64,000 nt of DNA from Nocardiopsis sp. CNT312. Lineage in GTDB: Bacteria; Actinomycetota; Actinomycetes; Streptosporangiales; Streptosporangiaceae. Shown here piece after piece: positions 32,921 to 41,600 of this stretch. Made by a program: the position numbers and the translations under genes. Positions within the stretch are counted from its first letter, which is position 1. Every line of letters starts with the position of its first letter. Below the pieces are notes generated by a model. The model had not been told where the DNA came from. It saw nothing but the letters and a program-made list of their open reading frames with translations, and searched no databases. Where the stretch lies: the NCBI RefSeq assembly GCF_000515115.1, contig NZ_AZXF01000012.1, positions 62,001 to 126,000 of the forward strand, written 5' to 3'.

Positions 32921-34297
32921 ATGACCGGAACCCAGAGGGGGACGGCGGTGGTACTCGGGGCGAGTATCGCCGGGCTGTTCGCCGCCCACGCCCTCGCCCG
33001 TGACCACACGAGGGTGGTCCTGGTGGACCGGGACGAGGTGATCGGGACGGATACCGCCCGCCGCGGTGTCCCGCAGGGACACCATGTGCACGGCCTGCTC
33101 GCCAACGGCCAGTTGATGGCCGAGGACCTCATCCCCGGACTGAAACGCGACCTGCTGGACGGCGGGGTTCCGATGGGGGACCTGGGCGGGCAGCTGCGCT
33201 GGTACTTCAACGGCAGGCGGTTGGCGCCGGTACGCACAGGGCTCGTGGTCATCGGGGGTGACCGGGCGATCCTGGAACACCACATACGCCGACGTACCGA
33301 GCTGCTGCCCAATACGGAGTTCCGGCAGAACACAGACATCGTGTCCTTGGTTCACGACGACCGGGCCGCGCGCGTCACCGGGGTCCGAGTCCAGCCCCGT
33401 GACGGCGGATCGGCGGAGGTGATCGACGCGGACTTGGTCGTCGATGCCTCGGGGCGCGGTTCTCGGACTCCTGTCTGGCTGGACTCGATGGGCTACGGGC
33501 GTGTTCCCGAGGAGAGCGTCAAGATCGGGCTGAGCTACACCACGCGACGTTTCCGCTTCCGCAAGGACCCCTTCGGCGCGGACGTGTCGGTCAACCCGGT
33601 CGCCACTCCGGAGCATCCGCGGGGTGCCTTTCTCACCACGTTGGGCGGTGACCGGTGCGCCGTGTCCTTGACGGGGGTGCTGGGGGACACGCCTCCCGGC
33701 GGCCTGGAGGAGTTCGTGGAGTTCACCCGGTCCCTGCCGGTGCCCGACGTGTACGAGGCGATCCGCGACGCGGAGCCCTTGGGGGACGCGGTTACCTTCA
33801 GATTCCCCGCCAGTGTCCGCCGCAGGTACGAGGCGATGGGCCGCCTTCCCTCCGGGCTGGTGGTGATGGGCGACGCGGCGTGCACGTTCAACCCGGTCTA
33901 CGGGCAGGGGATGACGATGGCGGCGCTCCAGGCGCGGGTCCTGAGAGAGCAGGTCGAGGGTGGGGCCGACCCCTCGCCACGTGCGTTCTACCGGGCCACC
34001 CGCCGGGCCCTGGACCCGGCTTGGTCCATCGCGACCGGCGGTGACCTGGCCTTCCCCGAGGTGGAGGGGAAGCGTACGCCCATGCTCCGCTTCGTCAATG
34101 GATACCTGGACCGTCTCCGCCACGCTGCGCATGACGATGTCCGGCTCTCTGAGGCGTTCCTCCGTGTGATCGGTCTGGTGGACCCGCCGGAGGGACTCCT
34201 CACCCCGCGGTTGGCCCTCCGCGTGCTGCGCGGGGGACCCAGGGCCGCCCGAACCCGCACCGAACCCACCCGGGTCGGTCAGGGGCCGACCCCCTGA
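32921..34297 (+). CDS. FAD-dependent monooxygenase/epoxidase-like (MonCI or squalene-epoxidase type)
   Basis: 458 residues from ATG 32921 with AAGGAGG upstream. The FAD motif is VVLGASIAGLFAAHALA; RRGVPQGHHVHGLLANGQ is typical of the MonCI/LasC-like polyene epoxidase branch, and the second FAD motif is LVVMGDAACTFNPVYGQGMT. It is soluble, with internal flavin reduction by NAD(P)H expected. It could epoxidise an alkene or hydroxylate an aromatic or polyene substrate. Divergent from the sugar operon and 74 bases before UnbV. The combination with several NTF2-like proteins recalls epoxidation followed by ring opening, but that is speculative. Confidence 0.82.
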   Translation: MTGTQRGTAVVLGASIAGLFAAHALARDHTRVVLVDRDEVIGTDTARRGVPQGHHVHGLLANGQLMAEDLIPGLKRDLLDGGVPMGDLGGQLRWYFNGRRLAPVRTGLVVIGGDRAILEHHIRRRTELLPNTEFRQNTDIVSLVHDDRAARVTGVRVQPRDGGSAEVIDADLVVDASGRGSRTPVWLDSMGYGRVPEESVKIGLSYTTRRFRFRKDPFGADVSVNPVATPEHPRGAFLTTLGGDRCAVSLTGVLGDTPPGGLEEFVEFTRSLPVPDVYEAIRDAEPLGDAVTFRFPASVRRRYEAMGRLPSGLVVMGDAACTFNPVYGQGMTMAALQARVLREQVEGGADPSPRAFYRATRRALDPAWSIATGGDLAFPEVEGKRTPMLRFVNGYLDRLRHAAHDDVRLSEAFLRVIGLVDPPEGLLTPRLALRVLRGGPRAARTRTEPTRVGQGPTP

Positions 34298-34371
34298 CTG
34301 TGAGGGCGGCCTGAGCGCCTCCTTCCCCGTAGGCCCGTACGATCCAAACCCTTGCACTGGGAGAATCGCAC

Positions 34372-36273
34372 ATGAGGTACGTCTACCGCATGGCGACCGT
34401 GGCGCTGGCCGTGGCACTCATCGGCGCCCTGGGCGCCCTGACCGTCCGACCGGTCGCGAGTGAGCAGACGCTCACGGACCGGGCCGCGCCCTTCGCCTTC
34501 GAAGCACTCGCCCTCAACTCCGAACCCGACGACGCCCGCTCCGAGCGGGACGTGGCACCCGCTCTGCACCACTTCCGGGGATGGATCTCCGCGGTGGGCG
34601 CCGGCGGGGCCCTGACGGACCTGCGGAACCTGGGCACGTCCTCGGACGTGTGCCTGGTCGACCCGCGCGACGACAGCGTCACCCTGCGCAACGCCCCCGG
34701 CAGCGGCCAGGACGACTACCCCGTGGTCGAACTGCTGCCCGAGGGCCTGCCCTACGACACCACCATGGCCCCCATGGGCTGCGTCCCCGCCGACCTGGAC
34801 GAGGACGGCGACCAGGACCTCATCGTCTACTACTGGGGCCGTTCGCCCGTCCTGTTCCTGAACACGGCCGAACCCGGAACGGACCCCGAGGCCGACGGCT
34901 TCACCGCCCACGAGCTCGTCGAGCCGATGCAGGTCTGGAACACCACCGCGCTCAACGTCGCCGACATGGACGGCGACGGCGGTCTCGACGTCCTGGTCGG
35001 CAACTACTTCCCCGACGGCGCCCGCGTCCTGGACCCCGAGGCGGACGACGAGACGCGCATGGAGATGCAGCAGAGCATGGGGTTGGCCACCAACGCCGGC
35101 CGCAACCGCATCCTGCGCACCGAGCCCACCGGCGAGGCCGACACCCCGCCCACGATCACCGACGCCTCGATCGGCCTACCCGAGCGGGCGATGAACGCCT
35201 GGACCCTGGCGATCGGCTTCCAGGACCTGTCCGGAAACGGCCTGCCCGACCTCTACCTGGGCAACGACTTCGGCAACGACAACCTCCTCGTCAACACCTC
35301 CACGCCCGGGAACGTGCGGCTGGAGCTGGTCGAGGGCGACCGCGACCTGACCACCCCCAAGTCCCAGATCCTGGGCAACGGGTCGTTCAAGGGCATGGGG
35401 ATCGCCTTCACCTACGTGGACGGCCAGGAGCTGCCCATGATGGTCGTCAGCAACATCACCAGCCCCTACGCGCTCCACGAGAGCAACTTCGCCTTCGTGC
35501 CCGACGGGGAGGGCACCGACCTGCTGGAGGGCTCCGTGCCCTTCGACGAGACCAGCGAGGAGCTGGGCCTGGCCCGCAGCGGCTGGTCCTGGGACGTCAA
35601 GGCCGGCGACTTCGACAACGACGGCACCGAGGAGCTGTTCCAGGCCACGGGCTTCATCCAGGGGGAGGACACGCGCTGGCCCGAGCTCCAGGAGATCGCC
35701 ATGGGCAACGACCAGTTGCTCAAGTACCCCTGGGTCTGGCCCAACTTCGGCGAGGGCGACGACCTGTCCGGCCACGAGCACAACCCCTTCTGGGTGCGGG
35801 GCGAGGACGGACGCTACGACGACCTGTCCGGACCGCTCGGGATCGCCGAGGACGACGTCACCCGCGCCTACTCCTTCGGCGACGTCAACGGCGACGGGCT
35901 CCTGGACGCGGTGGTCGCCAACCAGTGGGAGGACTCGCGCCTGCTGCTGAACACCGCGCCCGGTGCTGAGTCCGGCGTGGTGCTGCGCCTGGTGCGTCCG
36001 GGGGCGGTCGACGGTGCGTCCACCCCGGCGATCGGCGCGTCGGTCGTGGTGGCCGACGAGGGGCACCCCCCGCAGACCCGCCAGCTCTACCCGGCCAACG
36101 GCCACGTGGGGGCCTCCGACTCCATCGTCCACCTGGCCGCCCCCGAGGGCGACCTGCCGATGGCCCTGACCTGGCGGGACGGCCGCGGCGACACCCACAG
36201 CGCCGAGCTGGCGGTCGGGCCGGGCACCCACACGATCATGCTGAACGACGACGGAACGGCGGTTGTCCGATGA
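34372..36273 (+). CDS. UnbV-like secreted FG-GAP/ASPIC repeat protein (CRTAC1 family)
   Basis: 633 residues. An N-terminal hydrophobic segment (MATVALAVALIGALGALTV) acts as signal or anchor. FG-GAP/VCBS calcium-binding loops appear as DLDEDGDQD (about 141), DMDGDGGLD (about 199), DFDNDGTEE (about 414) and DVNGDGLLD (about 504), implying a beta-propeller. The C-terminal ASPIC/UnbV region includes TPAIGASVVV and LYPANGHVGASDSIVHL. UnbV belongs to the conserved enediyne accessory set; its function is unknown and it works outside the membrane. Its stop overlaps the UnbU start (ATGA), so the two are made together. Confidence 0.88.
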   Translation: MRYVYRMATVALAVALIGALGALTVRPVASEQTLTDRAAPFAFEALALNSEPDDARSERDVAPALHHFRGWISAVGAGGALTDLRNLGTSSDVCLVDPRDDSVTLRNAPGSGQDDYPVVELLPEGLPYDTTMAPMGCVPADLDEDGDQDLIVYYWGRSPVLFLNTAEPGTDPEADGFTAHELVEPMQVWNTTALNVADMDGDGGLDVLVGNYFPDGARVLDPEADDETRMEMQQSMGLATNAGRNRILRTEPTGEADTPPTITDASIGLPERAMNAWTLAIGFQDLSGNGLPDLYLGNDFGNDNLLVNTSTPGNVRLELVEGDRDLTTPKSQILGNGSFKGMGIAFTYVDGQELPMMVVSNITSPYALHESNFAFVPDGEGTDLLEGSVPFDETSEELGLARSGWSWDVKAGDFDNDGTEELFQATGFIQGEDTRWPELQEIAMGNDQLLKYPWVWPNFGEGDDLSGHEHNPFWVRGEDGRYDDLSGPLGIAEDDVTRAYSFGDVNGDGLLDAVVANQWEDSRLLLNTAPGAESGVVLRLVRPGAVDGASTPAIGASVVVADEGHPPQTRQLYPANGHVGASDSIVHLAAPEGDLPMALTWRDGRGDTHSAELAVGPGTHTIMLNDDGTAVVR

Positions 36274-37283
36274 CTGTCACCAGAGACGGCGGGCCCGCCA
36301 CGGGCGCCGCCGGGGAGCCGACCGCGGCGCCCACCACGTCCGGTCCCGCGCCGAAGCCGCCGGTGGACCGGCGCCTGAAGGCACTGCGCATGTTCGCCAC
36401 CTCCATCACCGTGTTCACCGTCGTCGGGCACGTGTTCCTGGGGTTCGAGCAGTCGCCCGTCACACCCATCGTCGCCGTCCTGTTCGCCTACGTCCTCGAT
36501 CTCGCCCTGGAGACCCTGGACGCGCGGGCCGCATGCCGGACCCCCGGGTACCGGGGCGGCGTCGGCACCATGGTCGACTACCTCCTGCCCACCCACATCG
36601 CCGGGCTGGCCTGCGCGATGCTGCTGTGGGGGAACACCTCGCTGTGGCCGTACCTGTTCGCCGTGTCCATCGCGGTGAGCAGCAAGTACCTCTTCCGGAT
36701 CCCGGTCAAGGGGCGCTGGCGGCACTTTCTCAACCCGTCCAACCTGGGCATCGCGGTGACGCTGCTGCTCTTCCCGTGGGTGGGCATCGCTCCGCCGTAC
36801 CACTTCACCAACGACACCTGGGGCACCGCGGACTGGCTGATCCCGCTCGGGATCCTCATGGCCGGGACCATGCTCAACGCCAACCTCACCAAGCGGTGGC
36901 CTCTGATCCTGGGCTGGGTGGGCGGCTTCGTCCTCCAGGCCCTCCTGCGGTGGCTGTTCCTCGACCACATGCTGGTGGCGGCGCTGGCGCCGCTGACCGG
37001 CGTGGCCTTCATCCTGTTCACCAACTACATGATCACCGACCCGGGGACGACCCCCGGCCGCCCCCGCAACCAGATGGTCTTCGGCCTGACGACCGCGCTG
37101 GTGTACGGCGTCCTGGTCAGCCTCCACGTCGTCTTCGGGCTCTTCTTCGCCCTCGTCATCACCTGTCTGCTGCGCGGAGCGGTTCTCGTCGCCGCCCCCT
37201 GGTTCGACCGCCGCACCGGGGCCGCCGAACCGTCGGCGCCCGAGCCCGCCGCGGCGGCCCGGGACGGGGGAGCCTCCTCATGA
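36270..37283 (+). CDS. UnbU-like integral membrane protein (RnfD/NqrB-like)
   Basis: 337 residues with a proline-rich cytosolic N-terminus (to about 40) and eight to ten membrane segments. The stretch FRIPVKGRWRHFLNPSNLGIAVTLLLFP and the later FTNYMITDPGTTPGRPRNQ follow the RnfD/NqrB pattern, in which flavin attaches at a conserved S/T-containing motif; here the D/E-P-x-T-T-P-like DPGTTP is seen. RnfD-type proteins move electrons or ions across the membrane. In enediyne clusters UnbU is conserved with UnbV and UnbL. Coupled by 4-base overlaps on both sides. Confidence 0.85.
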   Translation: MTVTRDGGPATGAAGEPTAAPTTSGPAPKPPVDRRLKALRMFATSITVFTVVGHVFLGFEQSPVTPIVAVLFAYVLDLALETLDARAACRTPGYRGGVGTMVDYLLPTHIAGLACAMLLWGNTSLWPYLFAVSIAVSSKYLFRIPVKGRWRHFLNPSNLGIAVTLLLFPWVGIAPPYHFTNDTWGTADWLIPLGILMAGTMLNANLTKRWPLILGWVGGFVLQALLRWLFLDHMLVAALAPLTGVAFILFTNYMITDPGTTPGRPRNQMVFGLTTALVYGVLVSLHVVFGLFFALVITCLLRGAVLVAAPWFDRRTGAAEPSAPEPAAAARDGGASS

Positions 37284-37846
37284 CCGTCTCCGACGTGCGG
37301 ACCGGCCCTCTCCGCAGGGCCGTCGCACCCCTGAACGCCCGCTGGCACCGGATCTCCCTGCGCGTGTTCATGGTCATCGTCCTCGCCCACTGGGCGGAGC
37401 ACATCGTCCAGGCCGTCCAGATCTACGTTCTGGCCTGGCCCGTCCCCGAGGCCCGAGGGGTGCTGGGCATGCCCTTCCCGTGGCTGGTCACCTCGGAGTG
37501 GCTGCACTACGGCTACGCCCTGGTCATGCTGGTCGGCCTCATCCTCCTCCTGCCCGGCTTCGGAGGCCGGTCGCGCTTCTGGTGGCAGACGTCGCTGCTC
37601 ATCCAGGTCTGGCACCACTTCGAGCACCTGCTCCTGCTCGTCCAGACCTTCAGCGGGGCCTACATCGGCGGCGCGGCGGCCCCCACGAGCCTGGTCCAGC
37701 TGGTCATTCCCAGGGTCGAACTCCACCTGCTGTACAACTCGCTGGTCTTCGTCCCGATGGTCGTGGCGATGGTCCGGCACACCTGGCCCACCGAACGGGA
37801 ACTGGAGGAGATGGACTGCGACTGCGCGGACGAGGAGCGTGCGTGA
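37280..37846 (+). CDS. Small His-rich integral membrane protein coupled to UnbU
   Basis: 188 residues from ATG 37280, which overlaps the UnbU stop (ATGA). Four to five membrane segments contain regularly placed histidines: LAHWAEHIVQAVQIYVL, SEWLHYGYALVMLVGL, VWHHFEHLLLLVQ and VELHLLYNSLVF. Histidines in or near helices could ligate heme or metal, which would suit a partner of a redox membrane protein such as UnbU (inference). The acidic, cysteine-containing tail MDCDCADEE ends the protein. I do not recognise a named family. Confidence 0.75.
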   Translation: MTVSDVRTGPLRRAVAPLNARWHRISLRVFMVIVLAHWAEHIVQAVQIYVLAWPVPEARGVLGMPFPWLVTSEWLHYGYALVMLVGLILLLPGFGGRSRFWWQTSLLIQVWHHFEHLLLLVQTFSGAYIGGAAAPTSLVQLVIPRVELHLLYNSLVFVPMVVAMVRHTWPTERELEEMDCDCADEERA

Positions 37847-38280
37847 GGGCCCGCGCGCGCCGGGGCGGCGCCTTCACGGCCGTCTTCCTCCTCGTCGCGG
37901 GGATGCTCGTCTACATGGGCGCCTCCAACATGGACCGCAGCATCCGGGCGGCCCGCGCCGAGGGGGAGCCGGGCACGTTCACCGCATCCCACGTCGACTG
38001 CGTCCAGCACCCGGGGCACGAGTCGTGCACCTGCTACGGCACCTACGTCCCCGACGACGGCGGTCCCGAGCGCGGCGACATCTACCTCTACGGTCGCGAC
38101 CGGGAGACCTGTCTGATCGGTGAGCCCGACGAGGCCGTGGACATCGGGGCAGCCAGCCGCGTCTACGGCCCGGAGGGGTCGAACGAGTGGATGATGACGG
38201 CGGCCGTGATCGCCGCCGGCGTCGCCATGGGCGGCTGGGCGGTCCGGGGGTGGTGGACCGCCGACAGGAAGCGCGGGTGA
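37843..38280 (+). CDS. Small two-TM protein with four-cysteine external domain
   Basis: 145 residues from GTG 37843, overlapping the previous stop (GTGA). A first membrane segment (AVFLLVAGMLVYMGA) is followed by about 80 extracytoplasmic residues with four cysteines: HVDCVQ, SCTCYG and ETCLIG. A second membrane segment, VIAAGVAMGGWAVRGWW, ends the protein. No family recognised. It ends the four-gene UnbV-UnbU operon; a 15-bp hairpin follows directly. An assembly or redox accessory role for the membrane proteins upstream is inferred from tight coupling only. Confidence 0.7.
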   Translation: MRARARRGGAFTAVFLLVAGMLVYMGASNMDRSIRAARAEGEPGTFTASHVDCVQHPGHESCTCYGTYVPDDGGPERGDIYLYGRDRETCLIGEPDEAVDIGAASRVYGPEGSNEWMMTAAVIAAGVAMGGWAVRGWWTADRKRG

Positions 38281-38282
38281 GG

Positions 38283-38318
38283 GGGTGCCGCCGCGCCGTC
38301 AGCGGCGCGGCGGCACCC
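38283..38318 (+). terminator. Strong hairpin terminator of the UnbV-UnbU operon
   Basis: GGGTGCCGCCGCGCC (38283-38297) pairs perfectly with GGCGCGGCGGCACCC (38304-38318), a 15-bp stem with a 6-base loop. It isolates the specialised cluster from dapF and marks a natural right boundary. Confidence 0.85.
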
Positions 38319-38341
38319 TCCCGACGCCCTAGGATGGCGGC

Positions 38342-39157
38342 ATGCGATTCGCCAAGGGCCACGGCACAGAGAACGACTTCGTGATCCTCCCCGACCCCGA
38401 CGGGGAGCTCGACCTCACGGAGGGGGCCGTCCGCCTGCTGTGCGACCGCCGCGCGGGCATCGGCGGTGACGGCGTCCTGCGGGTGGTGCGCACCCGCGCC
38501 CTGGGGGAGGGGCTGCCCCCGGCGGCGCGCTCCGCCGAGGGGACGGAGTGGTTCATGGACTACCGCAACGCCGACGGCTCGGTCGCCGAGATGTGCGGCA
38601 ACGGCGCGCGGGTCTTCGCCCGCTACCTGCTGCACGCCGGCCTGGTCGCGGGGGACCGGTTCGGGATCGGGACCCGGGACGGCGCCAAGGAGGTCCGGAT
38701 CGCCGACGACGGCGGCGTCACCCTCGACATGGGCCGGGTGCGCAGGGGCGGGCCCTCCTCGGCGAAGCTGGCGCGGCAGGCGGTGCACGGCGTCCGGGTG
38801 TCCGTGGGCAACCCGCACCTGGCCTGCGAGGTCGAGGGCCCCGTGTCCGGGGTCGACCTCACCGCGGCACCGGAGCTCGACGCCGAGGCCTTCCCCGAGG
38901 GTGCCAACGTGGAGGTCTACACCCAGTCCGGGCCGGGCGTCCTGGACATGCGCGTGTACGAGCGCGGCTCGGGCGAGACGCGCTCGTGCGGTACCGGGAT
39001 CGTGGCGGCGGCCGCGGCGGCCACCCCCGAGGGCGAGGGCGCCACGTGGCGGGTGCGCGTACCCGGCGGCGCGTGCACCGTGTTCCTGGACGCCGACGGC
39101 GCCCGCCTGCACGGCCCGGCCGTCATCGTCGCTGAGGGGGAGACGTCCCTGGTGTGA
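38342..39157 (+). CDS. dapF: Diaminopimelate epimerase
   Basis: 271 residues. Both catalytic cysteines are in their family motifs: Cys85 in NADGSVAEMCGNGAR and Cys216 in GSGETRSCGTG. HGTENDFVIL near the N-terminus and VSVGNPHLAC are also conserved. The enzyme converts LL- to meso-diaminopimelate for lysine and cell-wall peptidoglycan. In related actinomycetes dapF lies near hflX; here the two are separated by the bacteriocin, glycolate oxidase and malate synthase genes, so this is a core-chromosome landmark bordering the cluster. It ends 7 bases from the convergent membrane protein gene. Confidence 0.95.
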   Translation: MRFAKGHGTENDFVILPDPDGELDLTEGAVRLLCDRRAGIGGDGVLRVVRTRALGEGLPPAARSAEGTEWFMDYRNADGSVAEMCGNGARVFARYLLHAGLVAGDRFGIGTRDGAKEVRIADDGGVTLDMGRVRRGGPSSAKLARQAVHGVRVSVGNPHLACEVEGPVSGVDLTAAPELDAEAFPEGANVEVYTQSGPGVLDMRVYERGSGETRSCGTGIVAAAAAATPEGEGATWRVRVPGGACTVFLDADGARLHGPAVIVAEGETSLV

Positions 39158-39164
39158 GGCAACC

Positions 39165-41270
39165 TCAGGCCTGGGAGGCCCCCTCGCGGACGATCCGGCG
39201 GTGGAACACGGTGAGCGCTCCCAAAGTGAGCGCCAGCCCCGCCGCCGCGGTGCCCAGGGCGTAGAGGGGTTCGAGCCCGCTCGTGGGAATGTACGCGGGC
39301 AGGGTCGGCACCGTGGGGTCCCGCAGTGCCCGGAGCGTGCTCGCGGTGGTCCAGGCAGCCCAGCCGACGAAGCCGAGGGCGATCGCCGCCTCCAGGAGCA
39401 GGAACCACCGGTGGGTGGCGGCGAAGGACCACCCGCTGATGTGCCGGGCGAAGATGACCTGGGCGCGGGTCCGGGCGTGGATCACGCAGGCGGCGACACC
39501 GGTCAGCAGCAGCACGGCGACCGCCGCGACCAGGTTGAACGTCTCCGTGCGCAGCGTGGTCAGGGTGGCGGCGTGGTCGGCGACCGCGCGGCTCTCGACG
39601 GTGGGCACCGTGTTGATGTACTCGGCCGTCGCCGGGTCCCGCCGGGCCCGTTCGACGATGCCCGGATCGGGGAACAGGAGCGCGGCGCGGCTCGCGGCGC
39701 CGACGTAACTAGTATCGGACAGGACCGCGCCGTTGGGCAGCACGAGGACCACCGGGTCGTGGAGCAGGGGCGGTGACGCGCCGGGGGCCGGGGGCCTGGA
39801 GCCGTAGGTGAACACGGACTGTCCGTCGGCCAGGGGGAACGTCTCGACCTCGGCCTCGGGGCCCGCTCCGCCGGAGAGGGCCCCGATCCACGCGGGTGCC
39901 GCCGAGGCGATGTCCTCCCTGAACCCGGAGTGGCGCTCCGGGACCAGGGCGCGGACCGGACCGCCGGAGGGGGTGGCGCCGTAGCGTTCGCCGGAGGGGG
40001 AGAGGAGTTCCTCCGCCTCCAGGTAGGTGTCGTTGACCACGAGCAGGTCGAAGCCGGGGCGGGTCCCGCCCAACGGCAGGACCGACTCGGGCGGGACCTG
40101 GTCGGAGAGGATGAGGCCGCCGCCGGTGTCGACCCGCCGCAGCCAGGGGCCGAGCCGTTCGTCCATGGTGCCGTGCTCGTCGAGGCTGACGCTGCCGTTG
40201 ACGGTGACGAGGGAGGTGTCTCCCGTTCGCGCGAACAGTTCCAGGCCGGCCTGTTGCTCCCGTACCGTCGCCGTGTGGTGGACGACCGCTCCGAGGACAC
40301 TGAGAACCAGGAGGAGGACGGGAACCCGCACCAGGTAGACGGCGGTGGTGGCGGTCCGGGCCGGGAGGCGCCCCTTGAGGGCGGGCAGGACGGCGGTGAG
40401 GTGGACGGCGCCGAGCGCGGCGGCGTGGGTCGCCAGGGCTGCGGCGAGCAGGGGGACGAGCAGGGCCGCGGTGGTGAGGGCGTAGGAGTCGAGGCGGCTC
40501 CAGCCGTTGTAGAGGCCGAGCACGGCCAGTACGGCCGCTGCCGCGCTGGGGAGCGCCACGGCCCACAACCGTGCGATCCGGACCAGGTCGCGTATGAGGA
40601 TGCGGGTGTAGGAGCGCCCCTGGAGGCGCTGGACCGCGTAGTCCCTGGAGTCGAGGAGGACGCCGACGGAGGCCGAGGTGACCACCACGAGCAGTGTGGC
40701 GGCCAGGGTGTTGGACAGTGCGCCGCCGGTCAGGAGGAACCACTGGTCGGACTCGGTGGCGCCGGGTGCCTGGGAGAGCCCGTGTTCGGCCAGGGCCTCC
40801 TCCAGGGCCTGTTCGCTCTCCGGCGGCCCGAAGAGGGTGTAGTAGCCCCGTGGGGAGGTGCCGGTGTACTCCTCCAGAGGGTGGACGCTCAGCTCCATGG
40901 TGCGACCGAAGGTCGGGAAGCCGTCGGTGAGCCAGTCGGCCCTGGGGGAGTCCGGGTCGTCCAGGACGAGGTACATGTGCCAGAGCGTGTCGGGCTCGTC
41001 CACGTCGGGGAAGGTGTACCCGATCGCGGCGCCCTGTTCGGCGGCGACCCGTGTGAGGGTGGGGGCGACGTCGGCGGCCTCGGTGCCTCGGGGGTTCTCG
41101 GTGATCCACACGACGTCGGAGTGCTCTCCGGCGGTGGGCATCCGGAGTTCGGAGCCGGACAGGACGAGCGCGGAGATGAGGGCGGCGAGCAGGAGGAGCG
41201 CGACGTGGGCGAAGGCGGTGGTCCGGTGGGGCATGGTGTCCATGGTGGGGGAGGGGTGGCCCGCCGGCAC
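39165..41270 (-). CDS. Bacteriocin-associated integral membrane protein (lactococcin 972 partner)
   Basis: About 701 residues (start uncertain: GTG 41270 or ATG 41243; no clear ribosome site). Layout is FtsX-like: one N-terminal helix (VALLLLAALISALVLSG), a large external domain, three to four helices around residues 180-340, a second external domain and four C-terminal helices ending in LGALTVFHRRIVREG. It follows a lactococcin-972-type bacteriocin gene by 36 bases on the same strand, as in the conserved bacteriocin/TIGR01654-like pair. The family member usually works with an ABC ATPase for immunity or export; no ATPase gene is adjacent. Confidence 0.75.
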   Translation of the reverse strand: MPAGHPSPTMDTMPHRTTAFAHVALLLLAALISALVLSGSELRMPTAGEHSDVVWITENPRGTEAADVAPTLTRVAAEQGAAIGYTFPDVDEPDTLWHMYLVLDDPDSPRADWLTDGFPTFGRTMELSVHPLEEYTGTSPRGYYTLFGPPESEQALEEALAEHGLSQAPGATESDQWFLLTGGALSNTLAATLLVVVTSASVGVLLDSRDYAVQRLQGRSYTRILIRDLVRIARLWAVALPSAAAAVLAVLGLYNGWSRLDSYALTTAALLVPLLAAALATHAAALGAVHLTAVLPALKGRLPARTATTAVYLVRVPVLLLVLSVLGAVVHHTATVREQQAGLELFARTGDTSLVTVNGSVSLDEHGTMDERLGPWLRRVDTGGGLILSDQVPPESVLPLGGTRPGFDLLVVNDTYLEAEELLSPSGERYGATPSGGPVRALVPERHSGFREDIASAAPAWIGALSGGAGPEAEVETFPLADGQSVFTYGSRPPAPGASPPLLHDPVVLVLPNGAVLSDTSYVGAASRAALLFPDPGIVERARRDPATAEYINTVPTVESRAVADHAATLTTLRTETFNLVAAVAVLLLTGVAACVIHARTRAQVIFARHISGWSFAATHRWFLLLEAAIALGFVGWAAWTTASTLRALRDPTVPTLPAYIPTSGLEPLYALGTAAAGLALTLGALTVFHRRIVREGASQA

Positions 41271-41306
41271 GGCGTTGGGCCGACGGGGCCGGAACGGGAA
41301 GAGCCC

Positions 41307-41600
41307 TCAGCACAGGTTCCAGTAGGCTTCGTTGCCGCCCCACCAGCGCGGGGGCGCGTAGGCCTGGGCGGTGTACCCGGGAAGCGTCGAGGGGGTCCGG
41401 TCGGTGTAGGTGCCGACCGCCGTCGCGCCGTGGCAGCGGGTGGAGTGGTGGTAGATGGAGTAGACGGTGGTCTTGGTGACACCGTGTGACCAGGTGCCGC
41501 CGCCGACGTAGGAGGTCGCGGCCGACGCGATCCCCGCGGCTCCGAGGCCGACGCCCGCTCCGATCAACAGGGTCACGGCGGCTTTCTTCAGAAGTTTCAT
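41307..41600 (-). CDS. Lactococcin 972 family bacteriocin precursor
   Basis: 97 residues. The signal peptide is MKLLKKAAVTLLIGAGVGLG with cleavage after ASA; the mature peptide of about 70 residues has the lactococcin-972 family features VGGGTWSHGV at its start, a STRCHGATAVG segment and the C-terminal WWGGNEAYWNLC. Lactococcin 972 is a class IId, unmodified bacteriocin that blocks septum formation by binding lipid II; that activity is not shown for actinomycete members. AAGGGGA precedes the ATG and a good promoter lies 60 bases upstream. Two cysteines could form one disulfide. Confidence 0.85.
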   Translation of the reverse strand: MKLLKKAAVTLLIGAGVGLGAAGIASAATSYVGGGTWSHGVTKTTVYSIYHHSTRCHGATAVGTYTDRTPSTLPGYTAQAYAPPRWWGGNEAYWNLC

